This document shows positions 8,951 through 17,536 of a DNA stretch of 64,000 nucleotides, in pieces. Each line of letters begins with the position of its first letter. Position 1 is the stretch's first letter. Location of the stretch: the NCBI RefSeq assembly GCF_004801885.1, contig NZ_SSSM01000003.1, forward strand, positions 496,001 through 560,000. The letters run 5' to 3'. A program made the position numbers and the translations under genes. This DNA comes from Naasia lichenicola. GTDB lineage: Bacteria; Actinomycetota; Actinomycetes; Actinomycetales; Microbacteriaceae. The notes under the pieces are model-generated. The model was given only the letters and a program-made list of their open reading frames with translations, was not told the DNA's origin and made no database searches.

Positions 8951-9754
8951 CTAGCGCGAGGAGGTGCGGACGAAATCGAGGAACGCGGCGTTGAAGGGGT
9001 CGGGGCTCTCCCACAGGCAGGCGTGGCCGCCGGGAACGGTCCCCCACGCGGATCCCGGCAGGGCTTCGTGCAGACGACGCGAGAGTCGGACGGGAATGAG
9101 GATGTCCTCCTCACCCGCGAGCACGAAGGTGGGGACCGTGATCGCGGAGAGACGATCCATCGCGTCGTGGGTCTGGATGACGTGCAGCTGGGACAGATAG
9201 GCCTCGAGCGTCATGTCGAGCGCGGCCATGCCCTCGGCGAACTCGGCTGCATCCTCGGGACGCTCCTCGAAGAACGGGCCGGTGAACGCCCAGAGCGACA
9301 CATCCCGCATCACGAACGGCACATCGACGACCGTTGCGAGGTCGGCCCAGAAGCCGAACATCTGCAGGCAGAACGCGTCGGGCGTGCCGTAGGTGCAGGC
9401 GAAGGTCGCCGAGACGAGATCCGTGCCGTAGTTGATCGCGTACTCCTCGGCGATCATTCCGCCCATCGAGACGCCCATGAGATGGAAGCCGGTGATGCCG
9501 AGCTCGTCGACGAGCGCCTTGGCGTCGTCGGCCAGCATGCGGGATGTGTACGGCCCGACCGGCTTGTCGCTGGCGCCGATGCCGCGATTGTCGAACCGCA
9601 GCACGCGATATCCGGCCTCGAGGAAGGCGGGCACCTGGAAGTCCCACGACTCGAGCGCATCGGCGAGGCCGTTGATGAGCACGATGGTCTCTGCGTCTTC
9701 CGGGCCTTCGAGCAGGTAGTTGAGGGTGATGCCGTTGACGTGGGCGGTGGGCAT
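8951..9754 (-). CDS. Alpha/beta-hydrolase
   Basis: 267 residues with the full alpha/beta-hydrolase set: oxyanion region INGLADALESWDFQV, strand and turn FDNRGIGASDKP, nucleophile elbow GVSMGG with Ser96, acid in LAGEEDILIP, and the catalytic His in VPGGHACLWE. No signal peptide, so cytoplasmic. It lies between the ATPase and binding-protein genes of a peptide-type ABC operon, which suggests it hydrolyses the imported compound (ester, lactone, or peptide as in proline iminopeptidases). Exact substrate is not inferable. Confidence 0.85.
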   Translation of the reverse strand: MPTAHVNGITLNYLLEGPEDAETIVLINGLADALESWDFQVPAFLEAGYRVLRFDNRGIGASDKPVGPYTSRMLADDAKALVDELGITGFHLMGVSMGGMIAEEYAINYGTDLVSATFACTYGTPDAFCLQMFGFWADLATVVDVPFVMRDVSLWAFTGPFFEERPEDAAEFAEGMAALDMTLEAYLSQLHVIQTHDAMDRLSAITVPTFVLAGEEDILIPVRLSRRLHEALPGSAWGTVPGGHACLWESPDPFNAAFLDFVRTSSR

Positions 9755-9764
9755 TGCGGTGCTC

Positions 9765-10604
9765 CTAGTTCTCTGGGGTGGGGGCCGGTGCGGCTATGGG
9801 GATGGCTGCGAGCAGGGTTCGGGTGTAGTCGTGCGTGGGGCGGCGCATCACCTGATCGACGTCTCCGGTCTCGACCACTACGCCGTGATAGAGGACGGCG
9901 ATGCGGTCGCTGACGTGCTCGACGACGCCGAGGTCGTGCGTGATGAAGACCGAGGCCACGCCCAGGTCGTTCTGCAGATCCATGAACAGGTTGAGGATCT
10001 GCGCCTGCACGCTGACATCGAGGGCGCTCACCGGCTCGTCGGCGATGATCAGGTCGGGCTCGCTGGCCAGCGCCGCCGCTATGCCGACGCGCTGCCGTTG
10101 CCCGCCGGACAGGCTGCCGGGCAGGCGCGAGGCGAAGTCGGGGTTGAGCCCGACACGGTCGAAGAGGTCGAGTACCCGGCGATCGCGGTCCGCCGGGGTG
10201 CCGATGCGGTAGCTGTCCAGCGACTCCCGCACACTGCGCCCGACGGTCCACCGTGGGTCGAGACTGCCGTATGGGTCCTGGAAGACGGGCTGCACCCGAC
10301 GGCGCACCGAGGACAGGGCACGCGGTCCGAGGCCCGCGATGTCCTGGCCGTCGAAGACGACGCGGCCGGAATCGGGCTTGGTGAGGCCGAGGATGCACCG
10401 GCCGAGCGTGCTCTTGCCGCTTCCCGACTCCCCCACGATGCCCAGGGTCTGACCCTTCTCGACCGTGATCGAGACGTCGTCGAGCGCGTGCACACGGCGG
10501 CGAGCCCACGGCGGACCTCCGGTGTAGAAGGTCTTGCTGAGGCCCTCGACCCGCAGCAGCTGATTTCCGGGGCTGCTCGCTGACCCATTCCCTCGATCGG
10601 TCAC
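9765..10604 (-). CDS. Oligopeptide-type ABC transporter ATPase (DppF/OppF-like)
   Basis: 279 residues. Walker A GESGSGKST, Q-loop PVFQDPYGSLDPRWTV, signature LSGGQRQRVGIA, Walker B DLIIADEPVSALD and the switch His in FITHDLGVV are all intact. PVFQDPYGSLDPR is typical of the OppF/DppF subunit. It forms a heterodimer with the ATPase encoded just upstream to power import. The start is GTG, overlapping the upstream stop by 4 bp. The frame stays open far upstream, but that stretch is a shadow of the neighbouring ATPase gene. Confidence 0.9.
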   Translation of the reverse strand: MTDRGNGSASSPGNQLLRVEGLSKTFYTGGPPWARRRVHALDDVSITVEKGQTLGIVGESGSGKSTLGRCILGLTKPDSGRVVFDGQDIAGLGPRALSSVRRRVQPVFQDPYGSLDPRWTVGRSVRESLDSYRIGTPADRDRRVLDLFDRVGLNPDFASRLPGSLSGGQRQRVGIAAALASEPDLIIADEPVSALDVSVQAQILNLFMDLQNDLGVASVFITHDLGVVEHVSDRIAVLYHGVVVETGDVDQVMRRPTHDYTRTLLAAIPIAAPAPTPEN

Positions 10605-11497
10605 TGTGCCGCCTCCGCTTCTGCGACGGCTTCCGATTCGTGCAGGCTCTCGACGCTCCACTGGGCGGGGACGACGGGCAGCCGGGTGCCCCGCGCGACC
10701 CGGTTGGGCGATGCCGCGAGGAGCGCGCGCGTGTACGGATGGGTCGGCCGGGCGAACAGCTCGTGGGCTGTGCCGACCTCGAGCAGCCGACCGGCGTACA
10801 TCACGCCGACCCGGTCGCAGACCTGCGCGACCACGCCGAGGTCGTGCGTGATGAGCAGCACGGTGGTTCCATGATCGCGTCGGAGACGGTCGATGAGCTG
10901 CAGGATCTGGGCCTGGATGGTGACGTCGAGCGCCGTCGCCGGCTCGTCGGCGATCAGCAGCTGGGGGTTGTTGGCGAGCGCGGCGGCGATGACGATGCGC
11001 TGACGCATCCCGCCTGAGAGCCGGTGCGGGGCGTCGCCATAGCGACTGGCGGCATCGGGGATGCCGACCTCGGTCATCAGCGCGATCGCCTGCTCCCTGG
11101 CCGCGCGTCGGCCGATCGCGCGATGGGCGCGGATCGTCTCGGCGATCTGGTCTCCGACGGGCCATGTCGGGTCGAGGCTGGCGGAGGCATCCTGGAAGAT
11201 CATCGCGACCTCGTCCCCGCGCAGCGCACGCAGGTCGGATTCGCTGAGGCCGAGCACGTCGCGGTCGTTGACCCGCACGTGGCCGCGAACTGTCGCGGAC
11301 GACGGCAGGAGTCCAAGGACGGTGTTCGCCAGGGTGCTCTTGCCGGAGCCGCTCTCGCCCACGATCCCGAAGATCTCGCCGCGACGCAGGGAGAGGGAGA
11401 CGCCATCCACTGCCGGAGCGGAGGCCGTCGGCCCATCGCTCCGGAAGGCGACCGAGACGTCTGTGAAGTCGAGCACGGAGTCCGATGCCGTGGTCAT
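10601..11497 (-). CDS. Oligopeptide-type ABC transporter ATPase (DppD/OppD-like)
   Basis: 298 residues. Walker A GESGSGKST, Q-loop MIFQDASASLDPTWPV, signature LSGGMRQRIVIA, Walker B QLLIADEPATALDVT and LLITHDLGVVAQ. The C-terminal extension (RPTHPYTRALLAASP) is the oligopeptide-ATPase C-terminal region. It pairs with the DppF-like ATPase in the cytoplasm. ATG start overlapping the preceding permease stop by 4 bp, in line with the rest of the operon. Confidence 0.9.
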   Translation of the reverse strand: MTTASDSVLDFTDVSVAFRSDGPTASAPAVDGVSLSLRRGEIFGIVGESGSGKSTLANTVLGLLPSSATVRGHVRVNDRDVLGLSESDLRALRGDEVAMIFQDASASLDPTWPVGDQIAETIRAHRAIGRRAAREQAIALMTEVGIPDAASRYGDAPHRLSGGMRQRIVIAAALANNPQLLIADEPATALDVTIQAQILQLIDRLRRDHGTTVLLITHDLGVVAQVCDRVGVMYAGRLLEVGTAHELFARPTHPYTRALLAASPNRVARGTRLPVVPAQWSVESLHESEAVAEAEAAQ

Positions 11498-12366
11498 TCG
11501 GCCACCCCCTCAGGATCGAAGGAGCGTCGCAGACCCTCACCGAGCAGCGTGAAGCAGAGGACGGCGACCACGATGGCGAGACCGGGGAAGATCTCGACCC
11601 ACGGCGCCTGGAGCAGCACGTCTCTGCCGTCGGAGAGCATTCCGCCGAGCGACGGGGTGGGCGGCTGGGTGCCGAGGCCGAGGAAGCTCAGGCCCGCCTC
11701 GAGCTGGAGCGCGAACGCGGCGAGCACCGACGCTTGCACGATGACAGGGCCGAGGGCGTTGGGAGCGATGTGACCGATCAGCACCCTGAAGTGACTGGAG
11801 CCGCGCGCCCGCGCACCCGCGACGTAGTCGTTGCGGGTCACGATCAGGGCGCTCGTGCGCATCACGCGAGCCAGGATCGGCAGGTAGATGACCGCGATCG
11901 CGATCGCCGCGACGACGCTGCCCGGGCCGAGGATGGCGATGAAGGTGATCGCGAGCAGCATGGCCGGCAGCACGAGGATCATGTCGAGAACACGGGAGAT
12001 CGCGGTATCCACCCAGCGGCCGAAGTAGCCGGCGAGCAGGCCGAGAGGGACGGCGATGATCATCGACGCGAGGACCGCCGAGATCGACACCGCCAGGCTG
12101 GTTCGCAGGCCGTAGATCACCCGGCTCAGCACGTCGCGGCCGAGGGCGTCGGAGCCGAACGGATGGGCGAGACTCGGGGCGCCGAGCACCTCGTCGACGA
12201 CGACGGACTCGGGATCGTGCGGCGCGATGAGCGGCGCTGCGATGGCGATGAGCACGAGCACGCCGAGCACGATCGCCCCAGAGATCAGCAGTCGGGTGGA
12301 GGTGCGTCGCTTCGCGGGCCGATGGCTGACTGCGGTGGCGGCCACGAGCGGTGCCTGGGCGGTCAT
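11494..12366 (-). CDS. Peptide-type ABC transporter permease, DppC-like
   Basis: 290 residues with an N-terminal cytoplasmic tail, a first helix near residue 27 (LISGAIVLGVLVLIAIAAPL), an extracytoplasmic loop with APHDPES and HPFGSDALGRDVLSRVIYG (a DppC/OppC hallmark), and five further helices. The EAA loop that contacts the ATPases is DYVAGARARGSSHFRVLIGHI. Start MTAQAPLVAA, overlapping the DppB-like stop by 4 bp. Confidence 0.9.
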   Translation of the reverse strand: MTAQAPLVAATAVSHRPAKRRTSTRLLISGAIVLGVLVLIAIAAPLIAPHDPESVVVDEVLGAPSLAHPFGSDALGRDVLSRVIYGLRTSLAVSISAVLASMIIAVPLGLLAGYFGRWVDTAISRVLDMILVLPAMLLAITFIAILGPGSVVAAIAIAVIYLPILARVMRTSALIVTRNDYVAGARARGSSHFRVLIGHIAPNALGPVIVQASVLAAFALQLEAGLSFLGLGTQPPTPSLGGMLSDGRDVLLQAPWVEIFPGLAIVVAVLCFTLLGEGLRRSFDPEGVAE

Positions 12367-13322
12367 GTCGCCGCTCCGTCCGCGACTCGGGGATCGAGCC
12401 ATCCAACGATCAGATCCGTGACGAGCGAGACCATGATGAACGTGGTCGCGATCGCGAGCACGCCGATCTGGACCGTCGGGTAGTTGCGCTGGGTGATGGC
12501 GGTCACCACGAGGCGCCCGACCCCGGGCAGCGCGAAGAGCTGCTCGACGATGATCGCGCCGCCGAGCAGCACGCCGACCTGGATGCCGATCACGGTGACG
12601 ATGGCGGGCGCGGCGTTGCGCAGCGCGTGACCGGCGACGATGCGACGGGTGCGGATGCCCTTCGCCCGCAGGAACGTCACGAACGGGCGGTCGAGCACGG
12701 AGGTCACCGCGGCCCGCGTCGTGCGCAGGATGTAGGCGGCCTCGCCGATCGCGAGTGTGAGCACCGGAAGGATCATGTACCGGATGTTGCCGGCGGGGTC
12801 GTCGGCGAACGGCACGTAGCCCGATGGCGGCAGGATCACCAGGGTTCCGGCGAACACGAGGACCAGCAGGATGCCGAGCCAGAAGTCGGGAATGCTGATG
12901 CCGAAGACGACGAAGCCCTCCGTGAGCCGCTTCACCCACTTCCCGCCCGTCGCGGCCCGGACGCCGAGAGGCACGCCGATCAGCACGGCCAGCAGCATGG
13001 CGAGGCCGGCCAGCTCGAAGGTCACGGGCAGCCGCTGCGCGAGCAGGTCGGAGAGCGAGGCATGGCTCACGATGTCGGTGCCGAGGTCGCCGCGGAAGAT
13101 GCCGCCGATGAAGTCGCCGTACTGGAGGAGCCACGACTGGTCGAGACCAAGCTGGTGACGCACCTGTTCCACGTTCTCGTCGGTGGCGCGGAAGCCGAGC
13201 ATCGTGCGCACCGGATCGCCGGGAACGAGCCGGATGATGAGGAACACGATGATGCTCATCACGAAGAGCACCGGCACGGTGAGCGCCAGCCGGCGCAGGA
13301 CGAAACCGAGGCGGGAGGTCAC
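12363..13322 (-). CDS. Peptide-type ABC transporter permease, DppB-like
   Basis: 319 residues. N-terminal FVLRRLALTVPVLFVMSIIVF and the loop VPGDPVRTMLGFRATDENV, followed by LGLDQSWLLQYGDFIGGIFRGDLG, are diagnostic for DppB/OppB subunits. The EAA loop is PFVTFLRAKGIRTRRIVAGHA. With the DppC-like subunit it forms the membrane channel. The start overlaps the regulator's stop by 4 bp, so expression of transporter and regulator is coupled. Confidence 0.9.
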   Translation of the reverse strand: MTSRLGFVLRRLALTVPVLFVMSIIVFLIIRLVPGDPVRTMLGFRATDENVEQVRHQLGLDQSWLLQYGDFIGGIFRGDLGTDIVSHASLSDLLAQRLPVTFELAGLAMLLAVLIGVPLGVRAATGGKWVKRLTEGFVVFGISIPDFWLGILLVLVFAGTLVILPPSGYVPFADDPAGNIRYMILPVLTLAIGEAAYILRTTRAAVTSVLDRPFVTFLRAKGIRTRRIVAGHALRNAAPAIVTVIGIQVGVLLGGAIIVEQLFALPGVGRLVVTAITQRNYPTVQIGVLAIATTFIMVSLVTDLIVGWLDPRVADGAAT

Positions 13323-14140
13323 GACGGATCTCCCGTCGGCTCGAGCTGAGCGCGCGCGACGAGGTCGCGGATCAGGTCCTCCGACAGGGTGAAGTGGTGG
13401 GCGGCGATGTCTGCGGCGAGCTCGCCGTCTCCGCCGATAACCGCGGCCACGAGCTCCTGGTGCTGGACGATGGCCTTCCTGCGCACCTCGTCGGTGTACG
13501 GCTCCGCGCCGAGGTTGAGGCTGACGCGCGCCCGGAGGTCCTCGGACAGCTCGACGAGGATCGGGTTCTGCGTCGCCTCGGCGATCGCGCGGTGCAGAGC
13601 GGAGTCCGCCTGGCGGGAAGCATCGTGATTGGGGGCCGCCAGGTAGGCGTTCAACGCCTTGGTGATCGCCTGAGCGTCAGCGGGGGTGCAGCGCCTGGCC
13701 GCGGTGCGCGCGATCACCGGCTCGAGCAGGGTGCGGGCGTCGAAGAGCTTCTCGAACTCGTTCCAGGACGGCAGCAGGTGTCGACGCACGTGCTCCGCAG
13801 AGGTCGGCCCCCAGTCGGCGAGCACGAAGTAGCCGCCATTTCGCCCACGGCGCACGGCGAGGTAGCGCGACTCGGTGAGTTGCTTCAGTGCCTCTCGGAC
13901 CGTTGTCCGCGAGACGCCGAGCATCCCCGCGATCGTTCGCTCGGGGGGAAGCTGCTGCCCGGGCACGTAGACGCCGAGAGCGATGGCCGTGACGAGGCGG
14001 TCCACGACATCGTCGGCGATGTGGCGCGCGACGATGGGCTCGCTCAGCGGGCCCAGTGGGATGGACGGGTCGATGGCGACCGTGGTCGGCGTCGAGGGTT
14101 CAGGCGTGGTCGTGCCGGAATCCGCAGTGGAGGTGCTCAC
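13319..14140 (-). CDS. GntR-family (FadR subfamily) transcriptional regulator
   Basis: 273 residues. After a ~35-residue disordered Ser/Thr/Pro leader comes the winged helix (DRLVTAIALGVYVPGQQLPPERT, then LGVSRTTVREALKQL), then an all-helical FCD effector domain (~residues 120-260) with conserved metal/ligand-type residues (DSALHRAIAEATQNPIL, QHQELVAAVIGGD). FadR-type regulators are usually ligand-released repressors of their own operon. Its place as the second gene of the peptide transporter operon supports local control. Confidence 0.87.
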   Translation of the reverse strand: MSTSTADSGTTTPEPSTPTTVAIDPSIPLGPLSEPIVARHIADDVVDRLVTAIALGVYVPGQQLPPERTIAGMLGVSRTTVREALKQLTESRYLAVRRGRNGGYFVLADWGPTSAEHVRRHLLPSWNEFEKLFDARTLLEPVIARTAARRCTPADAQAITKALNAYLAAPNHDASRQADSALHRAIAEATQNPILVELSEDLRARVSLNLGAEPYTDEVRRKAIVQHQELVAAVIGGDGELAADIAAHHFTLSEDLIRDLVARAQLEPTGDPS

Positions 14141-15435
14141 GCGGTCGCCTCCGTCTCTGCGAAGCGGGCGAGGAGGAAGCGGGCGAGGGTCCGCGCGCCG
14201 TCGACGATGCTCTGGAGTTCGACGGATTCGTCCACTCCGTGCATGTCGTGCGCGATCGCGCCGAAGCAGACGGCAGGAGTGCCGAAGTGGTTGATATAGG
14301 TGCGGGCGTCAGTCGTGCTGCCCAGGCTGAACAGTCTCGGCTCGTCGCCATGAGCGTCCAGATGAGCGGCACGCAGATCCCGGACCAGCGGATCCTCCTC
14401 GTCGAGGAGGTAACCCGACGCCCGGAAGCCGGACGCCCGCACGACCGGCTGAGCGGGGAAGTCACTGTCCTCGTCGGTGACCTTCTGGATGAAGGCGCGC
14501 AGCTCGCGCTCTGCCCGAGCGGGATCCCAGCTTCGGGGGAAGCCCATCCGCAGGCCGAGCGTCGCCCTCGACGGCGCCGACGAGTTCCAATCGCCCGCCG
14601 TGATCCGTCCGAGATTGAGGTTGTAGGGGTGGTCCGTGTCTGGGAGCGCCGGATCGGGCTCCGCGATGGAGAGGTCGGCCGACCAGGCGCGAAGGGCTGC
14701 CACGAGGCGCATTCCAAGGTCGATCGCGTTGCTCGTCGAGTCGGCGGATTCGGCGTGGCTCGCATGGCCGGTGACCTCGACCTCGAGCCATAGCACTCCC
14801 ACTCCGCCGAGCATGAGGCCGAGATCGGTGGGCTCGAGCAGGACGACCTCATCGGCGAGGACACCATGCTCACTGGCTGCGTTCAGCGCTCCGTTGCCGG
14901 TGCACTCCTCCTCGATCACGGCCAGGAATCCGAGACGACGTATCGAGAACAGGTCCGGGGCCACATCCTTCAGCGCTCGAAGCGCAAGCATCCCGATCGC
15001 GAAGCCGCCCTTCATATCGGCGGTACCTCGGCCGTACATACGTCCGTCCCGCCGATCCGGTTCGAATGGGGCCGTTCTCCACAGAATGGAATCCGTTGCC
15101 GGCACGACGTCGATGTGACCGTTGAGCAGAAGCGTGAGCGGACCATCCCCTGGGGTCCGGCCCACCACTTGGTAGCGGCCGGCGGCGTTGCCCGTCCCAT
15201 ACAGGTCCTGCGGGCGCGGGCTGACTCCCCCGCGAGGATCGCTGAACGGCTCGGCAGGGAAGGGCAGGAGCTGCACCTCCAGCCCTATAGCCGTCAGTTC
15301 GCGCGCGAAAACGTCCAGCGCCGTCTGCTCGGATCCGACCAAACTGGGTGCGCGCACCAGGTCCTCGAGAAAGGCGAAAGCCGATTCGGTGTGTGCGGCG
15401 ATGGCCGCGTCGAGAAGGTTCAGCATCGTGTCCAA
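14137..15435 (-). CDS. M20-family zinc peptidase / deacylase (ArgE/DapE type)
   Basis: 432 residues. Metal-binding landmarks of M20 are visible: LLNGHIDVVPATD (His and Asp), GRGTADMKGG (bridging Asp), the catalytic Glu pair in FLAVIEEECTGNGA, and a C-terminal His in GAIAHDMHGVDE. The central dimerisation domain runs about residues 205-325. These enzymes cleave amide bonds in dipeptides or N-acyl amino acids in the cytoplasm. As first gene of the operon it probably processes what the transporter imports. About 200 bp upstream hold the tRNA-Lys gene and its hairpin. Confidence 0.87.
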   Translation of the reverse strand: MDTMLNLLDAAIAAHTESAFAFLEDLVRAPSLVGSEQTALDVFARELTAIGLEVQLLPFPAEPFSDPRGGVSPRPQDLYGTGNAAGRYQVVGRTPGDGPLTLLLNGHIDVVPATDSILWRTAPFEPDRRDGRMYGRGTADMKGGFAIGMLALRALKDVAPDLFSIRRLGFLAVIEEECTGNGALNAASEHGVLADEVVLLEPTDLGLMLGGVGVLWLEVEVTGHASHAESADSTSNAIDLGMRLVAALRAWSADLSIAEPDPALPDTDHPYNLNLGRITAGDWNSSAPSRATLGLRMGFPRSWDPARAERELRAFIQKVTDEDSDFPAQPVVRASGFRASGYLLDEEDPLVRDLRAAHLDAHGDEPRLFSLGSTTDARTYINHFGTPAVCFGAIAHDMHGVDESVELQSIVDGARTLARFLLARFAETEATA

Positions 15436-15599
15436 AAGGTCTAGTGTCTGGACGTTATACCGTTACCCATCCTCGCCGGGCAGCCTCGCCCAGGAATTCA
15501 CGACGCCGAAACAGTCGGATACATCGGCGAAACACAAGCCGATCGAGCCTGGCCGTCGCGCACTGGCACTCGCGCCCCGGTGCCTTTGGGGAAATGCAA

Positions 15600-15634
15600 A
15601 AAGCCCGGAAGTCGTGGAGGACTTCCGGGCTTTC
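15600..15634. terminator. Rho-independent terminator after tRNA-Lys (repeated hairpin, copy 2)
   Basis: Base for base the same 35-bp hairpin as at 3698-3732, here beginning one base after the tRNA-Lys 3' end. On the minus strand it is followed by a T run, so it fits termination of the tRNA transcript. The 160 bp between here and the M20 peptidase start should hold the operon promoter. I see no clear consensus. Confidence 0.8.
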
Positions 15635-15635
15635 G

Positions 15636-15708
<73 letters not shown>

Positions 15709-15865
15709 GTGCGGTGCCACTCGGGCGAACCGACCGTCAACATTACCATGCGCGAGAGCCGCAAATCGCATGCTCGACGGCGCAGGATGCCGGGCTTCGT
15801 GCTGGATAGAGTGAAATCTCGACACCCGATCCTGTGGATCAGGGTGACAGGCGAAGGGACGATCC

Positions 15866-16345
15866 ATGACGGACACCGCACGACTCGAGGTCGGCGACGC
15901 GGCACCCGAATTCGCACTGCCCGACGAGACCGGCAGCACCGTCTCGCTGGATCAGCTGCGCGGCCAGAAGGTCGTCGTCTACTTCTACCCGGCGGCCATG
16001 ACGCCCGGCTGCACGACCGAGGCCTGCGACTTCCGCGACAATCTCAACTCGCTCGCCTCCGCCGGCTACAAGGTGATCGGCGTCTCGAAGGACGAGCTGC
16101 CCGCGCTGGTGAAGTTCAAGGAGCAGGAGAACCTCAACTTCCCGCTGCTCAGCGACCCCGACCTGGCGGTGCACAAGGCGTATGGCGCCTACGGCGAGAA
16201 GTCCCTGTACGGCAAGACCGTGACAGGTGTGATCCGCTCGACCTTCGTGCTGGACGAGCGCGGATCGGTCGTCCTCCCCCTGTACAACGTGAAGGCAACC
16301 GGACACGTCGCCTCACTCCGCAAGAAGCTCGGCATCGACGCGTAG
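15866..16345 (+). CDS. bcp: Thioredoxin-dependent thiol peroxidase (peroxiredoxin, BCP/PrxQ)
   Basis: 159 residues of peroxiredoxin fold. The active site is PAAMTPGCTTEACDFRD: the peroxidatic Cys in PGCTTE and the resolving Cys five residues later, the spacing of the atypical two-Cys BCP/PrxQ class. N-terminal GDAAPEFALPDETG and C-terminal RSTFVLDERGSVV fit the family. It reduces peroxides in the cytoplasm using thioredoxin. Single-gene unit starting at ATG with a GGCGAAGGGACG ribosome-binding region. Confidence 0.93.
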   Translation: MTDTARLEVGDAAPEFALPDETGSTVSLDQLRGQKVVVYFYPAAMTPGCTTEACDFRDNLNSLASAGYKVIGVSKDELPALVKFKEQENLNFPLLSDPDLAVHKAYGAYGEKSLYGKTVTGVIRSTFVLDERGSVVLPLYNVKATGHVASLRKKLGIDA

Positions 16346-16395
16346 CCTGCGACCTTCGGGGCCGCGTGCCTGTGCATCTTCTCCTCGCCCGAGGG

Positions 16396-17448
16396 TCAGG
16401 CGATGGACTCCACCACGGCATAGCGTCGACTGCGGAAGTGTCCGACCAGGGCGAGCAGCACGCCGGCCGCCGCCCACACGGCGAGCACGGTCCACGGGAA
16501 CGCGGTGTCGGCCTTGGGGAAGTAGGACAGGTCCCGTAGGAGCGTCGCGCCGGCTCCCGGCGGGAGGTACTGACCGACGGCACCCCATGGCTCGGGCAGG
16601 AACTGCACCGGCGAATTGGACGACGAGATCGGATTGCCGATCAGCAGGAACAGGACAGGACCGATGGCGATGCCGGCCCGTCCGACGAGGGCCGCGACGC
16701 CGACGATGGTGCCGCCGATCGACAGGAACGCCAGCGCGAGAGCGGCCATGTTGACGAGTACGTCACCCTGCAGGATTCCGAGCCAGCCCTGGAGGATGCC
16801 TCCGGCCACGGCGCCCGCCGCGATCACGTAGATGGCCAGGGCGACCAGTCGGCGCGCGACTCCCGCCACGGCGAGAGTGAGGCCGATGCCGCCGATCATC
16901 CCGCCGATCACCATCGGGAAGGAAGCAGCCGCGAGCCCGACGCCGCGCGGGTCCGTGTCGGCGAGGGGCACGACATCGGTGACGGCGACGCTGATGACCG
17001 GCGCCTGGGCGCCTGACGCCGCGGCCTGCGCCTGGGCTGCGGCGTTCGCCTGAGCCTGGATGGAGCCGGCGATCCCGGTGAGGAGCTGGCTGACGACCGC
17101 GCTGCCGGCGGATGTGGTGAGGACCTCGGGCTCCTTGCCCAGGACGATCGCGCCATAGACCGCACGGGTCTCGATCAGCTCGCGGGCCTCGGCCTCGTCG
17201 TCGGCCGTGCGGAGGTCGAGCACACCGGGCTGATTCTCGTCGACGGCCGCGGTGAAGGCCTCGACCTGAACATCGGGGCCGACGATCGCGACGGGCAGGT
17301 CTTTCACCTCGGAGGTGACGCCCGGCCAGCTGAAGGCGAGGACGAGCACGCCGACGATGACCGCCATCAGCAGTCCGACGACGGGGATGCGCTTCCATGG
17401 TGTGGGCGCAGGTGCCCGATTCGCTGTGGTCGGTGTCGCGTTCGACAT
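16396..17448 (-). CDS. YhgE/Pip-like ABC-2 type membrane protein
   Basis: 350 residues. A short cytoplasmic N-terminus and one helix (IPVVGLLMAVIVGVLVLAFSW) precede a ~160-residue extracytoplasmic domain (EVKDLPVAIVGPDVQVEAF...), then about five C-terminal helices. This is the topology of YhgE/Pip-related or DUF3533-type ABC-2 membrane proteins, which take part in export. No ATPase gene is adjacent. Start MSNATPTT follows the operator. It is divergent from a TetR gene with a long palindrome in between, so TetR control is likely. Confidence 0.7.
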   Translation of the reverse strand: MSNATPTTANRAPAPTPWKRIPVVGLLMAVIVGVLVLAFSWPGVTSEVKDLPVAIVGPDVQVEAFTAAVDENQPGVLDLRTADDEAEARELIETRAVYGAIVLGKEPEVLTTSAGSAVVSQLLTGIAGSIQAQANAAAQAQAAASGAQAPVISVAVTDVVPLADTDPRGVGLAAASFPMVIGGMIGGIGLTLAVAGVARRLVALAIYVIAAGAVAGGILQGWLGILQGDVLVNMAALALAFLSIGGTIVGVAALVGRAGIAIGPVLFLLIGNPISSSNSPVQFLPEPWGAVGQYLPPGAGATLLRDLSYFPKADTAFPWTVLAVWAAAGVLLALVGHFRSRRYAVVESIA

Positions 17449-17460
17449 CCTGGTCTCCTC

Positions 17461-17492
17461 ACTATAAAAAACGAATGCTCGTTCTTTATAGT
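17461..17492. promoter_or_regulatory. Palindromic operator between YhgE-like and TetR genes
   Basis: A 32-bp near-perfect palindrome: outer arms ACTATAAA / TTTATAGT and inner arms ACGA / TCGT around ATGC. Both arms contain TATA-like -10 sequences, so a bound repressor would cover promoters on both strands. It starts 13 bp from one start codon and ends 45 bp from the other. The adjacent TetR gene product is the obvious ligand. Confidence 0.75.
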
Positions 17493-17536
17493 GAGGATGG
17501 CGAGCCCCGTCAAACTCGCCACATCCCATCGACAGA

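Noticed and set aside
10605-11540. N-terminal extension of the DppF-like ATPase to 591 residues
   Set aside because: The extension is a frame-shifted shadow of the DppD-like gene; the GTG at 10604 with 4-bp overlap is the operon's pattern.
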